Shown here piece after piece: positions 37,401 to 48,395 of a DNA stretch of 64,000 nt; the stretch's first letter is position 1; every line of letters begins with the position of its first letter. A model generated the notes under the pieces. That model was given only the letters and a program-made list of their open reading frames with translations. It did no database searches and was not told the DNA's origin. Source of the DNA: Beroe forskalii (lineage: Eukaryota; Ctenophora; Nuda; Beroida; Beroidae); contig WFMF01000137.1 in the NCBI GenBank assembly GCA_011033025.1, forward strand, positions 124,001-188,000, written 5' to 3'. A program made the position numbers and the translations under genes.

Positions 37401-40400
37401 CTCTCTCGATTATAATAATAGATTGGGTTACAGGCTTCTTTGACAGCTGTTTATCGAGACAGCAACATGTATCATGTTACCTAGCACACAGTGCTCTCTA
37501 TAGTAACCTAAATGGGAGCCCCGGTAACCTAAACCTACAACGCGGGTATTGGTTTCCATGGCAATTGCTGTGATGAGCTTAGACACAAAATAACGATTCA
37601 TTACTGCCATTTAAATGTATTGCGAGGACCACATGAGGGTGTGTTTGGGTTCTTACAGAACAAGAGAATTTAACTTTGTCAGCCTCAAATTCACACAATG
37701 AGAGCAATGAAAAGTGAATATGAATGTTTGGCATTTTGACTCAATTGCGATCAAATGACTGTTCAACAACAATTGCCCCAATAAATTTCAGTGATCCTTC
37801 ATAAGTTTTTTTAATAGGAAACTTATTGAAACTTATTGAAACTTATTGCCCTAGGCTACAAGTTCCTTAATTTATAGATTTTGAATCGGCAGAGTTTCTC
37901 AATTTTTCCAAACTCCTAGGCTCAGTTTCTTAATTTTTCGAAATTCTAGGCGGAGCTTCTTATAGACATAAGAGAGTTTCTTATAAAAAACTGAGTGTGC
38001 TAAACCTACTTACCTACGCTATTCTAAATTTTAAGCCATGGAATCTGAATTATAATTGCCTACTAAAATGAATCCTACCCTTGATATAGCACCGTCTTTA
38101 ATCTTCAAGCTCGGAGCCGTACTAACCTGTCGCCTAGATCCAGGATTATAAAGAACAAACTATTGGGTCCCGCGATGCTTCCTAATTTGCATTGATAATG
38201 ACTGCCACCAGAGCTTATAATACAGTGATAAGAAGACAGGACTGCCTTTGTGCGTGCACTGTTTTTCTACGCATCGCATTAAACTTAATTATCCGAACAC
38301 AATGGTAGCCAAGTGCGCAGAATCCGGTCGCCTGTACGAACAAAGGGAGTTTCTTACAACACCAATTAGGAGCGTTACCAGTGGCACTGAGTCCTTGTTA
38401 AAGATATGTCCATCACTTCCTCGGTAAGTTTGTAAGTTAAGTTGAACATTTTCTCTTGTCCACGATGGCATGATTTAAGATGGGTCAGACCAGTGTTTTG
38501 TTGAGTAATCGGCAGAAGAAAGTTCTTCATCTACTCCTGATAGTTATCACATCCGTTGACGGAGAAAGGTGTCCGGAATCCCACCCGTATGCCTACAAAG
38601 GCGGATACTACTGCTGCTTAACCAACAGAGAACATTTCAATGCTCATAAAGGACGTACCTGCGACGGCAGTGTAATAGAATTGGACAGTGTGTGCTGTGC
38701 TGGCCACCAGTATACTCTTTGCCCGGCTCCGCCATGTAAAAACTACCAGCCAGAAGAGGAGACAAACGGGGGCGGAGGATACGATAGACTCACACCAGGT
38801 TATGTCTGTTCTTATGTTTAATGGGTCAACTTAGTACTTATCTTTTTATTTTTTGTAGTTGCGCTTTTAAATACTGTAAACTTGTAATACTATTTATTTC
38901 CGATCATGATTGTAAAGATAACTGGGGTTATCTTTACCAATCATCTAAATAGCGAAGTGCCAGAAAAGGCCGAATAAGGGCTTGTTCTGTCACTTCAATA
39001 ATGTCCAGGCAGATGGTTCTCTTTCAGAGTTCTTTACAATTTGACATTGTAAGACCTTTTCAAAGTCTTTCTTTGACGGTATGGTCATCGCGGTACCCAT
39101 TGGACCAACAAGGCATGGTAGGTGCAGCGTCTAACAATCATAGGAATCTGTCAATCTTTGAGCAAAATGTTGATTTATGAATAATCGTTTGTATGGCGCA
39201 AATTATGTTCAGGCAAGTAATCAGAGCCAACGCCCAACTACCTATTTTGGTTTCGAATTTCCCTTTCTGTTTCAAAATAATCTCAGAAATGCCCCCTTCA
39301 ATGTAGGTACTCATATAAATTTAACAATTCATACATTTACTTATGAGAGATAAATGGACACTTCGTCAAATCATCGACCTGGCGGTACCGAGTCAGCGAC
39401 GCAAGGCCGATAGTTCGGTGATTTGACAGTCCCTATTTGTCATTGCCAAATCCACTACGTAACTACACCTAGACGCTCCTGAATGCATGTACCGGTTCTG
39501 ACTCCTATGAAGATGAAGTTGATGTGCTTCTATACAACAGAATGATGTGATCGAAATTAATACCAAGTATTTTCAGGTGGAATGTGTACGCTGAAACATT
39601 GGAACAAGTACATGATACAATGTACATGGTACAATGTACAATGTGCATGGTACAATGTACAGATCTACAATGTACGATGTCCGAAGTAAAAACTGAAACT
39701 TTACTAACCTTTAGATTCGTAGATTTGTTGAGCAGATTTATAGCATTTAGGTGTAAAGCTGAGTCCAACAAGTTTTCTACAATTTATAGAAAATTGATAA
39801 TTTGCAAATCAGCATAGATTTGTAACTTGTTTATGCAAGAATGAATATCCTAAATATTACATGGAAACGTACACGCAAATGCATACTTAATTGCTCTGAT
39901 ATAAATTACGGAATATTATATTATTACCCAAAATCATCGCATATTTTTTATGTTATGGTGAAAAATATTTTGCTTTTATCGTGATATACCTTAGTACAGG
40001 AAATTAAGAACTCCGAAAATTAAGAAGGCACAATATTACGCAGCACCAAATTAAGCATTTTTTGTGACCCCAGTGCTTAATTTTATGCTACTTAATCTAA
40101 TGCTTTCTTAATTTCCTGCACGTAATTAATTCGAGTTAAATTTCGGCAGCAGGAATGAGATCATTTTCATTTAATAAGTAACAAAATTTTGTTATTAGTA
40201 CATATTAATGATCCATTGGGCTTCTTAAGTTGAATGTTAGAGATTTTGAGAACGGATCTAGTAGCTAGTCTACTGATGGATTCCTACACTCCTGAATCGC
40301 TCTGAGAATACCAGCTCCCTTTCACCCATTGATTATTATCTTCCTTGCTTCTTCTGTTTTAAAGAAACCATAAGACTTGGAGATTGCTCGTGCGTATAAG

Positions 40401-42388
40401 GGCTTGAGCTTACTTAATAAGCGTATATCTACTTTAGTATCTGCACTATCCATGGTACTGGTAGGAATATTGGCAACGATTTCTGCAAGAGAACTTGAAA
40501 GATATGTCGAAAATTCCTTTTGCTCAAAAAAACTTCAAAGATTTGTTCACAGTGAGATCTAGAGTGAAATTCTTTGAGATTCCGACTATCACGATATTAA
40601 GTGATGAAGCAAGCTGACTATCCTTAATGGATAACTGGTGTATCACTACTGCTGACTGCATCACATTTCTTTGTCTGATTATCTCATGACATGGTTAAAT
40701 ATGCGCGGTGCACGTTTTGATTTGATTCTGAAATAAATTAAGAACGCATATAATGTCGGACCATTTAATTAAGAAAGCACATTACTAAGTTACATCAAAT
40801 TAAGCATTTTTGGCGGCTGGAGTGCTTAATTTTCTGCTTACTTAATTTCATGTACTAAGGTACGTGGCCAATGACCATGAGAACTGTGCGTAACCGTTAT
40901 ATGAATTATATCGCGAAAAAAAAAGCAGAGCTTCGGGCAATTTAATTAACATTTCAAAGCATCCATTTATTCTTTTTTTTTTCATCAGAAACAACCAATG
41001 GTTTTGCAAAATTTAGAAAACCCAAGAATGTAAGAAGGTAGCAACTTGGAGTTTGAAATTATATTTCTTTGTTTAATTTATCAGAAAAAGGACGAACAGT
41101 GTTGTAATGTCGTATGGAATATTTACTACTTTACTAATTTTAGTACAACTGAAAATCATTGTTTTGTCTTATTTATCTGTATTATTTGCTACAACTGAAA
41201 AATAGGTCGTTTTCAACGATGTTCGCCCTTTTTCTCTCTAAAACGTGTGATAACTTACTTCCGATGGAGTTGTCAATAGCTTCTCTAGCCTTCTGAATGC
41301 CGAGCCTGAACTCGTTGAGCTCTGGTCGCAGTTTGTTGCCCCTGTGATAGTGAACGAGGGCGAACTCGAAGTCTCCCATGGCGTAGAGTGCCTCGGCCTT
41401 CTGGAAAAGACCTTTCACAAAGTCATGGGCATCCTTGAGACTTGACTCTGCGTCCTTGAGGGCGGAGTCAGCGTCACCCAACTTGAGGTGGCACCTCGAC
41501 CTGTAACAGGGCTGTAATGAGGTGATAACTTGAGGTGGCACCTCGACCTGGAACAGGGGTGAAATGAGGTGATAACTTGAGGTGGCACCTTGACCTGGAA
41601 CAGGGCTGTAATGAGGTGATAACTTGAGGTGGCATCTTGACCTGGAACAGGGCTGTAATGAGGTGATAACTTGAGGTGGCATCTCGACCTGGAACAGGGC
41701 TGTAATGAGGTGATAACTTTAGGTGGCACCTCGACCTGGAACAGGGCTGTAATGAGGTGATAACTTTAGGTGGCACCTCTACCTGGAACAGGACTGTAAT
41801 GAGGTGATAACTTGAGGTGGCACCTCGACCTGGAACAAGGCTGTAATGAGGCGATAACTTGAGGAGGCAACTCGACCTGGAACAAGGCTGTAATGAGGTG
41901 ATAACTTGAGGAGGCAACTCGACCTGGAACAGGGCTGTAATGAGGTGATAATCAGGAGGCAAATGAAGATAAGGGAGCGTTGAGGATAGGGGGTGATGAG
42001 GATCGAGGATATCAGGGGGTCTTGAGTAAATGAAAAATAAAATATAGCAAACATATCAAAGAAGGTTTCAGAAGATGGGCTCTGCAATTGTACCATTTTG
42101 AAAATGCAGATGAGTAAACTTGGAATGCCATGAACTTGTACACAAAACTGCGCTCCTCAGTACACACTATACATGAATACAAATCGCACAATAATATGTT
42201 TTTGATACAATATGTCAAACCCACCTAGCAACAAGACAGTTCTTGTCCTCCGGCTGTATCTCCAGGGCAATGGAGTACGCCTGAATTGCTTTGTTATAAT
42301 CTCCCTGTTTGGCAAGTGCATCACCTTCAGCCAAGTATATTGAGAAGGAACACTTAGGTCCTTCCTCCTCTTCAACACTGTATGCCAT
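28415..42388 (-). CDS. ODAD4: Outer dynein arm docking complex subunit 4 (TTC25) with a long repeat tail
   Basis: A TPR protein of motile cilia that helps dock outer dynein arms on doublet microtubules. Eleven exons: 42225-42388, 41259-41500, 36038-36228, 35787-35844, 35371-35650, 34990-35036, 34083-34284, 33825-33920, 33491-33687, 33221-33355 and 28415-31217. Family landmarks in order: YLAEGDALAKQGDYNKAIQA, SALKDAESSL, MGDFEFALVHYHRGNKLRPE, TVKQLLGELYEDREYLEKLL, GITYLDSRLDFWRQQ, NYVLRNLDEIDA, ARALDNIGRTYAR, WLYHELGRCCLELGRF and KALENFNRALNIA. The core is about 537 residues. The last exon adds about 930 low-complexity residues, far longer than I recall for vertebrate TTC25. Two oddities: a one-base deletion near 30873 and a CT instead of GT donor after exon 8. 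With the base restored, total length is 1472 codons including TAA. The exon 5-6 junction is the least certain. Confidence 0.93.
28418..30260 (-). repeat. Coding 24-bp repeat in the ODAD4 tail (8-residue units)
   Basis: On the gene strand the frame reads about 75 units of the form AKPATPAS, AQPPTPAS and VKAATPAS, often as a three-unit 72-bp higher-order repeat. All frames on both strands are open because the unit is a multiple of three, so the long plus-strand frame here is a shadow. The sense frame continues from the ODAD4 exons and ends at TAA 28415-28417. Thr-Pro and Ser-Pro pairs occur in nearly every unit. Confidence 0.85.
30500..30960 (-). repeat. Coding 21-bp repeat in the ODAD4 tail (DPTPVPK units)
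   Basis: About 21 units of 21 bp encode DPTPVPK on the gene strand. One unit at 30871-30880 (GGTCTTTGGG rather than GGTCCTTTGGG) lacks a base and shifts the frame. Upstream of it, to 31140, is a third repeat of TPPKE, TPPKQ and TPPAKQP units. Confidence 0.85.
31218..33220. other. ODAD4 intron 10 with hairpin and GCGGCGTAATTA repeats
   Basis: A 2.0 kb intron. At 31590-31680 GGCTTTTTCGTG faces CGCGAAAAAGC with GGCGCTAA/TTAGCGCC inside, a fold-back element. At 31685-31740 the unit GCGGCGTAATTATACC occurs three times. No exon was recognised. Confidence 0.5.
33819..33824 (-). other. Altered 5' splice site after ODAD4 exon 8
   Basis: Exon 8 must end ..AAATA so that its last codon (TA plus C) gives Tyr before the Trp of exon 9. 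The intron then begins CTGAGT where GTGAGT would be normal. Reading through meets TGA at once. Exon 8 is 96 bp, and exon 7 joined to exon 9 keeps the frame. Confidence 0.7.
38480..38821 (+). CDS. Small secreted cysteine-rich protein nested in an ODAD4 intron
   Basis: One open frame of 113 residues. Residues 16-25 (VLHLLLIVIT) form a hydrophobic segment after RQKK, fitting a signal peptide cut near residue 28. The mature part has nine cysteines at 31, 45, 46, 61, 72, 73, 81, 86 and 110, with two CC pairs. It contains CPESHPYAYKGGYYCC, then CDGSVIELDSVCC and CPAPPC. I recall similar unnamed secreted proteins from marine invertebrates with CP..HPYAY..YCC, but their function is not known to me. 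CAGGTTATG near the end could be a donor, so the C-terminus may continue in another exon. It runs opposite to its host gene. Confidence 0.7.
   Translation: MGQTSVLLSNRQKKVLHLLLIVITSVDGERCPESHPYAYKGGYYCCLTNREHFNAHKGRTCDGSVIELDSVCCAGHQYTLCPAPPCKNYQPEEETNGGGGYDRLTPGYVCSYV
38906..38944. other. Hairpin just after the nested gene
   Basis: ATGATTGTAAAGATAAC faces GTTATCTTTACCAATCAT across a loop of a few bases, with one bulged C. It lies 85 bases after the nested gene's stop codon, so it could be in the 3' UTR. It does not match the histone stem-loop. Confidence 0.45.
39989..40860. mobile_element. TIR element, CCTTAGTACA branch
   Basis: It begins CCTTAGTACAGGAAATTAAG and ends CTTAATTTCATGTACTAAGG, with TA at 39987-39988 and 40861-40862. 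Each end is a hairpin in which AAATTAAGCATTTTT faces TGCTTAATTTT. The outer CCTTAGT bases and the TA duplication are shared with the elements at 139-751 and 54534-55320. No transposase is seen. Confidence 0.7.
41501..41960. repeat. 47-bp minisatellite repeating the exon 2 acceptor of ODAD4
   Basis: About nine to ten units follow directly upstream of exon 2 on the gene strand. The true junction reads CCCTGTTACAG then GTCGAGGTGCCACCTCAAG. Each unit carries CCCTGTTCCAG then GTCGAGGTGCCACCTCAAG, so it repeats the acceptor and the first codons of the exon. Because 47 is not a multiple of three, frames rotate through it. Confidence 0.85.
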
Positions 42389-43077
42389 GTCTAGGTGGGG
42401 TTGAGGGGTTAATTCACACTGTATGCCATGTCTAGGTGCGTTGAGGGGTTAATCTACACTGTATGCCATGTCTAGGTGGGTTGAGGGGTTAATCTACACT
42501 GTATGCCATGTCTAGGTGTGGTTGAGGGGTTAACTTACACTGTATGCCATGTCTAGGTGGGTTGAGGGGTTAACTTACACTGTATGCCATGTCTAGGTGG
42601 GTTGAGGGGTTAACTTACACTGTATGCCATGTCTAGGTGGGTTGAGGGGTTAATCTACACTGTATGCCATGTCTAGGTGGGGACGAGGGGTTAATCTACA
42701 CTGTATGCCATGTCTAGGTGTGGTTGAGGGGTTAATCTACACTGTATGCCATGTCAAGGTGGGGTTGAGGGGTTAATCTACACTGTATGTCATGTCTAGG
42801 TGGGTTGAGGGGTTAATCTACACTGTATGCCATGTCTAGGTGTGGTTGAGGGGTTAATCTACACTGTATGCCTTGTTTAGGTGGGTTGAGGGGTTAATCT
42901 ACACTGTATGCCTTGTCTAGATGGGGTTGAGGGGTTAATTTACACTGTATGCCATGTCTAGGTGGGTTGAGGGGTTAATCCACACTGTATGCCATGTCTA
43001 GGTGGGTTGAGGGGTTAATCTACACTGAATGCCATGTCTAGGTGGTGTTGAGGGGTTAATATACACTCTATGCCATG
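42389..43077. repeat. Minisatellite of about 40 bp repeating the ODAD4 start codon
   Basis: The gene starts CTAGACATGGCATACAGTGT then TGAAGAGG. Upstream are about 17 more copies of CTAGACATGGCATACAGTGT, each followed by a short AT segment, TTAACCCC and TCAACCCAC. Most units hold a six-codon frame, MAYSVD, MAYSVS or MAYSVN, then TAA. Three or so read AGTGTAAGTTAA, which includes a consensus donor. Two have lost the ATG (AAGGCATAC). Confidence 0.85.
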
Positions 43078-43265
43078 TCAAGGTTGGCTGAATGACACGA
43101 TGTCAACGTCGAAATTCATGGTCGTTGCCGAGGGCTTTCTGTTCCCTTCCGATACCACGATAGTTGGGTACGCGAACTCACTCGCTCCTGAAAAATAGAA
43201 AATAAATAAAATAATGAATTAATTAAAGGATATAAGATCAAGTACCAAACACGAAACTATGAGTC

Positions 43266-43853
43266 AAATACCACATCAAAACTTACCACATCTTAAACAC
43301 ATCACATTTTACCACATTAAAACTTATCACATCTTACCACATCACAACTTTCCGCATTTTTCCACATCACAACTTACCAGATCTTACCACATCACATCTT
43401 ACCGCATCACAATTTAGCATATCTTACCAAATCACAACTTACCATATCTAATCACATCACAACTTATCACATCACAACTTAACACATCTTGCCACATCAC
43501 ATCTTACGACATCACAACTTACCACTTCTTACCACATCTTACAACATCACAACTTACCACTTCTTACCACATCACATCTTACCACATCACAACTTACCAC
43601 ATCACATCTTACCACATCACATCTTACCACATCACATCTTACCACATCACATCTTACCACATCACGTCTTGCCGCATCACAACTTAACACTTCTTACCAC
43701 ATCCCAACTAACCACATCTTACCACTTCACAACTTGTACTTACCACATCACAACTTAACACATCACATCTTACCACATCACAACTTAACACATCACAACT
43801 CTACACATCTTACCACATCTTACCACATCACAACTTACCACATCACAACTTAC
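43266..43853. repeat. Minisatellite repeating the exon 9 donor site (copy B)
   Basis: The same CACATCACAACTTAC / CACATCTTAC units as 13915-14200, but about 590 bp long. On the gene strand it offers dozens of ATGTGGTAAG donor-like sites directly after the authentic exon 9 donor. Confidence 0.8.
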
Positions 43854-44399
43854 CACATCTGAACCAGCGCTTCAGAGCGTTGCCTCCCCCGTTCTCAATA
43901 ATCTGAAGCCAGGTGTCCTTGAAGGCGTTACTGCCCTGAAGATACACGATCTCATCGGCAAACGGCTTAGGGGGATTCTTGGTGTGGTTCTTTGACTGGG
44001 GAACGTAATGCCTCGTGACCAGGTCCATTCCTGGCAAGGGAGGGGAGATGGGATTTAAAGCCATGGTGGTGACAATTTGTCAATTATAACAGCAACAATG
44101 ATGACACTATTTCTTGAGTATTCAGGAAAATTGCCAGGAAAATAAATAATTGACTTATTGGCAATTCCGGGCAAGCATTCCAAAACTAAAATGTAAGCAA
44201 TTACCTCGGGGTAGGTACATGCAGTACTCGATTTCAGGAATTCGGCACTGTTCAAACGTGCAATTGCGAGTAATAACTTGATCCAACCACTTTTTCTTCA
44301 CACACGGTACACCTGAGCCAAAGTTTTCCTTAATAAATGGTACCCCTGAGTCAAGAAATACCTTGACACATAATACCTGAGTCAAGGTATACCTTATTA

Positions 44400-45709
44400 G
44401 TGGGGGGCAACCCCCATAAACCCCCAAAAATTTAACCCCCATTTGCCTTTTTCGATATGCACTTGGGGGTTTATGGGGGTTTAATTTTCCAGGTACTATT
44501 TCCAAAATGATCAAAATTTCAAACAAAAATGGGTCAATTGTGGTAAAAATGTGTAATTCTTGTGATCCTTGCTCAATTTTAAAGGCGGTTTTAAACTAAG
44601 AAGCGAAGAAAAGTTCAAAGTGCCAAAAATCGTCAACAAAAATGGTACCATTTCAGAAAAGGGTCGAAAATCATCAACAAAAATGGTACCATTTCAGAAA
44701 AAGGCCAAAGATGGTACCATTTCAGGGAAGGTTCGAAAATCCGCAACAAAAATGGTACAATTTCAGAAAAGTGCCAAAAATCTTCAACAAAAAATGGTAC
44801 CATTTCAGAAAAAGGTTGAAAATCGTCAACAAAAATGGTACCATTTCAGAAAAGCGTTGAATATCATCAACGAAAAATGGTACCATTTCAAAGAAGAACC
44901 AAAAATCGTCAACAAAAAATGGTACCATTTCAGAAAAGGGTCGAAAATTATCAACGAAAAATGGTACCATTTCGGAAGAGGGCCAAAAATGGTACCATTT
45001 CAGAAAAGGTTCAAAAATACGCAAAATTACAGAAAAATTACCATAATTACAGAAAAATGCCAAAAATCTTCAACAAAAAATGGTACCATTTCAGAAAAGG
45101 GTTGAAAACGTCAACAAAAAATGGTACCATTTCAGAAAAGGGCGAAAAATCTTCAACGAAAAATGGTACCATTTCAGAAAAGGGTCGAAAATCCTCAACG
45201 AAAAATGGTACCATTTCGGAAGAGGGCCAAAAATGGTACCATTTCAGAAAATGGTTCGAAAATACGCATCAAAAAATGGTACCATTTCAGAAAAGGGTCG
45301 AAAATCCTCAAAAAAAATGGTACCATTTCAGAAAAGGGCGAAAAATCTTCAACGAAAAATGGTACCATTTCAGAAAAGGGTCGAAAATTCTCAACGAAAA
45401 ATGGTACCATTTCGGAAGAGGGCCATTAATGGTACCATTTCAGAAAAGGTTCGAAAATACGCAGCAAAAAATGGTACCATTTTAGAAAAGGGTCGAAAAT
45501 CCTCAACAAAAAATGGTACCATTTCAGAAAACGAACAAAAATCCTCAACAAAAATGGTACCATTCCGTAAAAAAATTAAAAATCGTGAAAAAATCAATCA
45601 TTAAACAGCAAAATTTAACTAAATTAAGTCCCCATAAACCCCCCAAAATTAAACCCCCATTTGCCATTTTCGATATCCACCGGGGGTTTATGGGGGTTGC
45701 CCCCCTCCC
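44400..45709. mobile_element. 1.31 kb TIR element with internal KpnI-motif repeats
   Basis: Both ends carry GGGGGGCAACCCCCATAAAC in inverted orientation, followed by CCCC. CCTTATTA flanks it at 44392-44399 and 45710-45717. Copy A has one CCTTATTA at 14760-14767, the empty site. The interior is about 25 units of roughly 40 bp, each with the palindrome AAATGGTACCATTT and then CAGAAAAGGGTCGAAAATC. The 8-bp duplication is hAT-like. No transposase. Repeat-derived open frames here are not genes. Confidence 0.85.
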
Positions 45710-48111
45710 CCTTATTACCTTAACAGACAAATTTTTGTGCCCAATTTGTCCTATTTCTCCGTTTCTACCTTTTTTTTATACATCCGGACAGTGACACTCG
45801 CACTGAATCTAGCAGCCACCTCCAATCTCCATTCTACCAACACCTCTACCCATCTCTACAGTCTACATCTCATTCATGCTTCAGATAACATCCGTCCACA
45901 ACGCCCAAAAAGACGGAACTTAACAAAAAGTTAAACTCTTGTCAATAATACTTCGTCTAATACACGAGCAGCACTGACAGTAACTGACCTAGTAGGAGAG
46001 CTCTGAGGTAGGTTTCACTGTGCGAAGGCTTCACCGAGATGAGTACTGTGTTCTTCGTATCACTCGGAATGGTGTCGTACACTATACCTGTAACGAGGGT
46101 ATTGAGGGACTCAGAAACACAGTGTTCCTATTAGTGTAACACCTGTTAAACGAGGGTAATCGGGACCTAATCACACCACTTATTGGATATCCCGTGGCGT
46201 GAATTAATTGCAATTTGAGTGACGTTTCTGTTGAAATCAAATTGTAAATCATATTGATGTTCCCGAATAGTAATTATCAACTTGTATAGAGGTTCCATAA
46301 AAGTTCGGGTTTCAATGTTTCATTGTTGAACACATTGAGAGATAAGGGCTTACCTCCACCCTTGGTGATGAGCTTCGCATAGCTGTCCTTCCTGAGCCCG
46401 GCCACGTGTATCTGACTGTCCTCCTGGGCCTCACACGACAACACAAACTTGATGTCTGAAAGTAAAACAATGATGTCTGACAGTGAAACAATGATGGATG
46501 ATGTCTGAAAAATAATTAATGGCAGATATAAAGAATCTAGATCAGAGTTTGGTCTAGATTCTTACAGTTTGGCATACCTCCAGGCCAGTGATAGCAGCGT
46601 GAAAACGCCCGGGCACATTACCTCTGAACATGTCTGGTGACGGTGAGCACTCGAGGTCCGGGGAGCAGTCCACTGCAACGTTCAGGTCGCTGGCGTGTCC
46701 TTTTCCAGCGGGAAGACTGAAGGGGAGCGAGGGTACCGGGCTAAACGTATCCTGAGATTCAGGAGTTGTGGCAAAGTGCAAATAATTGTACTAGATTGAA
46801 ATCCAAGCAAAATTTGATGAATTCCATGAAAATTGAAATATATTCAATCGCGTCTTATCATAAAATATCTTTATAAAGGTTTGATGAAACTGGTCAATGA
46901 CCCTGTTTCTAAAAATAATCAATTTCAATACCCAAAGGCAAAACATGCTATCACACTAAAGAATAAATCAAAGCATTGAATGATGAATATAAGAACTGTG
47001 AGACCCTCCAAAGACCCTTGAACTCACCGGTTCACTGTCCTCGCTGTCTTCTGACACCTCCACCAGTTCCAGCTTCTTCAAGCCCTCGGGGTTCAGGTAG
47101 AGGGGCGCGACATCAGGGGGGAGGGCTGGAGGCAACGTGTCCATGTCATCTCCAGCCACCTCAGCGCCTCGAGCACAGTCATCCGATGTCATGGACTGGG
47201 GGAGGGAGATGGGGTTCATGATAGTGTCCACAAGGACTTCATAAGTCTCGCTACTAGCTTGATATATTCATAAATAATAAAAAGTTTTGCAGCATTATAC
47301 TGAAACATCCTTTTTTCCAGTATATTAAAAGGGACGGCACCTTTCATGTATCCAAATAGGTAGACAATGAAATTGGACCTAGTTCATAGATAATGGATCT
47401 TACCGAAAACAAGTTCTCCGAGTCACTTGCTTCAGGTCTGTCAGGAGGTAGAGGGGTGGATGATGTTGTTTTCTCAATGTCAAATGAGCCTAGTGAAATG
47501 TGTGGTACGTTGGTTTGGAGAACAACTGCCATCTCCTGAAATCATCGATGATCACTCCCGACTTCTTCTTGAATCATGAATTTGAATATCATAGATGCAT
47601 ATAGCGCTTCAAGGAATGAGAGATGAATTTGTCATCACTTAAGTGACAGCTGACGCCTGACAGCTCTTTATCATAGCTGACATCAATTTATAATTGCGAT
47701 GAAATCGAACACCTAGGTTCCAAATAATTTATCTTGCCATAGTTTTTTTTCAAATTTTACAGCATTTTCCGTCTAGAATTTTGCAATGTTCAAAAATGCA
47801 AGTCAGCAGTTCTAAAACCAGATACAATGCAGCTCTGGTAGTTTTACAGTGTAGTCTAAAATATCTGTGCACAGTCCCGCCAGAAGTTTTGGCATACAAA
47901 TTATTTGGAACGAAGGTTTCTCAAACTAACGTGTTTCTCACCCTTGCAAACTCCATCAGTTTTTCAGACTCTCCCAAGTAGAATGACCTTGTGAACTTCC
48001 TGTCCTTGGTTCTGCATGTAATCTCGAGTGGGGCAGGCTCGTTCTTTCCTGAGTACAGAACCTGATTAAATCTGACGTGATTTGAAACACTAGACTGATA
48101 ATTATGTATAA

Positions 48112-48395
48112 AAATGTATGTTTGTATGAAGGTGCCCAATAGAAGTGTATGTATTACAACAATTGGCGTGTATATCGCAACATTATTACCAGAAGGCGTA
48201 GAGCGGAGCCCTACGGTTTCAGTTCCTTGTTTAACAAGCCGTGAAGCAAGGACATCCACCGTATTAAGCCAGGCAAGGCACGTAGCTTCTCCCCACACCT
48301 CCATGGACATAAGTTGCATATATACCGCCAGCACACAGGAAATATTTCCTTGTGCTTTGGAAGGTCATCACGATCATTAGCTCATTCATGTATGT
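48112..48395. mobile_element. Copy B-specific insertion in BRCT intron 1
   Basis: About 280 bp not found at the matching place in copy A. It is bordered by TGTATG-rich sequence on both sides. No inverted ends or poly-A tail were made out, and its class is unknown. It could equally be a deletion in copy A. Confidence 0.4.

Larger units (their letters stand above)
36229..41258. other. ODAD4 intron 2 (5.0 kb)
   Basis: Contains the opposite-strand cysteine-rich gene at 38480-38821 and a TIR element at 39989-40860. At 39600-39670 there is a short run of GTACAATGTAC-type repeats. The rest shows no recognised coding or RNA feature. Confidence 0.7.

Noticed and set aside
39361..39434. Possible tRNA-like or SINE fragment around GTCAAATCATCGACC
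   Set aside because: It has a short inverted repeat but no convincing A and B boxes or cloverleaf.
41474..41962. Minus frames repeating VITSLQPCSR upstream of ODAD4 exon 2
   Set aside because: These read through the 47-bp array into exon 2. The true exon begins after the last acceptor, where similarity to TTC25 starts.
44569..45604. Overlapping frames repeating MVPFQKR
   Set aside because: They lie in the 40-bp repeats inside a TIR element. All are produced by the repeat, and no domain is recognisable.
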